Part shown: positions 62,755 to 64,000 of the stretch, piece by piece
How the letters are laid out: every line of letters begins with the position of its first letter
Numbering within the stretch: position 1 is the stretch's first letter
Assembly (NCBI RefSeq): GCF_024166365.1
Contig: NC_064835.1
Span: 62,600,607-62,664,606 of the forward strand
Direction: 5' to 3'
DNA: 64,000 bases
Origin: Elephas maximus indicus
Lineage: Eukaryota > Chordata > Mammalia > Proboscidea > Elephantidae
Made by a program: the position numbers and the translations under genes
Notes under the pieces: model-generated
What the model was told of the DNA's origin: nothing
Databases searched by the model: none
What the model saw: only the letters and a program-made list of their open reading frames with translations

Positions 62755-63165
62755 GGGTGCTGTTCTAGCGCGGCCTGGAGAAGGCACCGGGATGTGAGCT
62801 GACCTTGGCACCTGGAGCCTGGAACCGAAGGCCGCAAGGGCAGGGCGGACGGAGAGCGTCCATTTCTCGCCGCAGGCAGCAGGGGGCGCGCGCAGACCGT
62901 GTGATACGGGTGCGGGCCAGCAGAGGCGTGCGAGCGGGCGTGCGGCGAGGGAGAGGCTCCTTCCTCGGGGGCCTAGGAGTGAGGGCCAGCTTGTTCTACA
63001 GACCCCTCAGAAGCGACGGGAAATGAAGCAGGCTGGGGAGCAGGGGCGGGGCGTTGTGCCCCGAGGGTGGTAGAGGCTGGGTGCGGGGAGTGGCGCTGTG
63101 TCGGAACCCGGGACCGACGGCTGTTCTTGGGCTTGCGGAATGAACGCTTCCTAACAGCTGGGAAG
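62755..63165. promoter_or_regulatory. Orphan CpG-rich segment with CTCF-type motif
   Basis: About 400 bp rich in CpG and GC boxes (GGGGCGGGGC near 63045) far from any gene in the window. It contains GCAGCAGGGGGCGC (62876-62889), a strong CTCF-core match, and 40 bp on a weaker CCAGCAGAGGCGTGC. It could be an insulator, an enhancer or the promoter of an unseen transcript. No coding exon recognised. Confidence 0.55.
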
Positions 63166-63429
63166 AGTGTGGAGTCAACTGCAGGAGACCCCCAAATGCC
63201 AGAGCCGAAGAGACCCCACTTTTCGTTTGGTTCCCCACCGACCTTGGAGAGTCTCGGAGCGAGGAAATGAACTGCTCCTACGCGGTCACGCTGGGAGGCG
63301 GCAGTGCGGGGGTTTAGGGGAACCTATTTTTTTTTTTTTTTTTATCTTCCCGCTCCCAGACCAGAGCCCTTGCCAGCCCCGAATCTGCTGCCAGCTGAGG
63401 CCCTTCTGTCCTGATAAGAGCTTATAGCC

Positions 63430-64000
63430 AGCTTTTTCCCTGATAGCCAAACTAAACGTTACATAAAAATATACCAATACCGAAATTATTCTTAAGAAAG
63501 TTAAAGTCCTCCATCATCCCCCAACGAAATGACCACTGTGAGCAGTATTTTTCAGATTTATTTCTCTTCCATGCACACACCTAACATATATCTTTATAAT
63601 AATGATTTTCACAGAAATTGAATTACCTTATATAACTGTTCTTCAACTTGCTTTTTCACTTACTATATCGTGGATAGGTCACTGTGGCAATGTATATAGC
63701 TCCACCTCATTTTCTAAAACTGGTTCTACATGGCCCTGCCAGACATCATTGAGCCAGCCCACCACTCATGGGTCTGGAGAGGGTTTTCCATTTTCCCTCA
63801 TTTTCTCTGTGCTCCCTGCATACCCTCCTTTAGGAGAGATTCCTAAATGTGCAATTTCTGGGATAAGAGAGAGGCTCATGTGCTTTGTTGGTTGATGTTG
63901 CTGAATTTCCTTGCACAGAAGTTGCCTGGTCAGTATGTCCACCCATGGCGAATGACAGGTCTTGATGGGTTTAGCCACAGCCTCTCTCAAGGTAGAAGCT
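63430..64000. other. Right edge, AT-rich old repeat-like sequence
   Basis: Sequence from about 63430 to 63720 (TACCAATACCGAAATTATTC and onward) looks like an old LINE fragment but I could not name it. The last 280 bp show nothing I can support. Confidence 0.3.

Noticed and set aside
62755-63165. First exon of RAB11FIP5, the next gene expected beyond NOTO
   Set aside because: The expected N-terminal sequence of that protein is not present in any frame here.

Overview
This is mammalian, almost certainly paenungulate (most likely elephant) nuclear DNA. It is littered with AfroSINE copies (tRNA-like head, then a tail ending near GACTCGACGGCAATGGG), afrotherian-type L1 3' ends and an RTE LINE whose 3' end resembles the AfroSINE tail. 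Four genes were recognised by reading exons by eye: CCT7 (first exon only, minus strand), PRADC1 (complete, plus), SMYD5 (complete, minus) and NOTO (complete, minus). From memory this matches the human 2p13 order NOTO-SMYD5-PRADC1-CCT7, seen here in reverse orientation.

Layout. 1-5.6 kb is an L1 carrying an AfroSINE, a reverse AfroSINE and a solo LTR, which itself holds a later L1 insertion with an apparent 3' transduction. 5.6-9.3 kb is probably CCT7 intron 1, ending at the tiny first coding exon (Met-Met, then a GT donor). 9.3-10.8 kb is a divergent CpG-rich interval between CCT7 and PRADC1, with E2F-, ZNF143- and NF-Y-type sites and an AfroSINE that split a MIR. PRADC1 (5 coding exons, 188 aa) occupies 10.8-14.3 kb. 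SMYD5 (13 coding exons, 417 aa) runs from 29.35 down to 16.5 kb and converges tail-to-tail with PRADC1. NOTO (3 coding exons, 271 aa) runs from 35.67 down to 31.6 kb, with a clear CTCF-type motif between it and SMYD5.

36-64 kb has no gene I can support. It is a repeat graveyard: L1s of several ages, L2, MIR, MER5, tRNA-Gly-derived SINE, AfroSINEs, old ERVL-class fossils and a 3.3-kb RTE LINE. Near the right edge lie a long near-perfect inverted repeat and an orphan CpG-rich segment with a strong CTCF-type motif.

The genes have unrelated jobs: chaperonin subunit, secreted PA-domain glycoprotein, SET/MYND methyltransferase and notochord homeobox factor. Their sharing of the interval is old synteny rather than a pathway. 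I found no previously undescribed multi-gene system. The most informative novelties are the nested insertion with 3' transduction, the CTCF-type candidates, the inverted repeat and the tandemly duplicated L1 segment.
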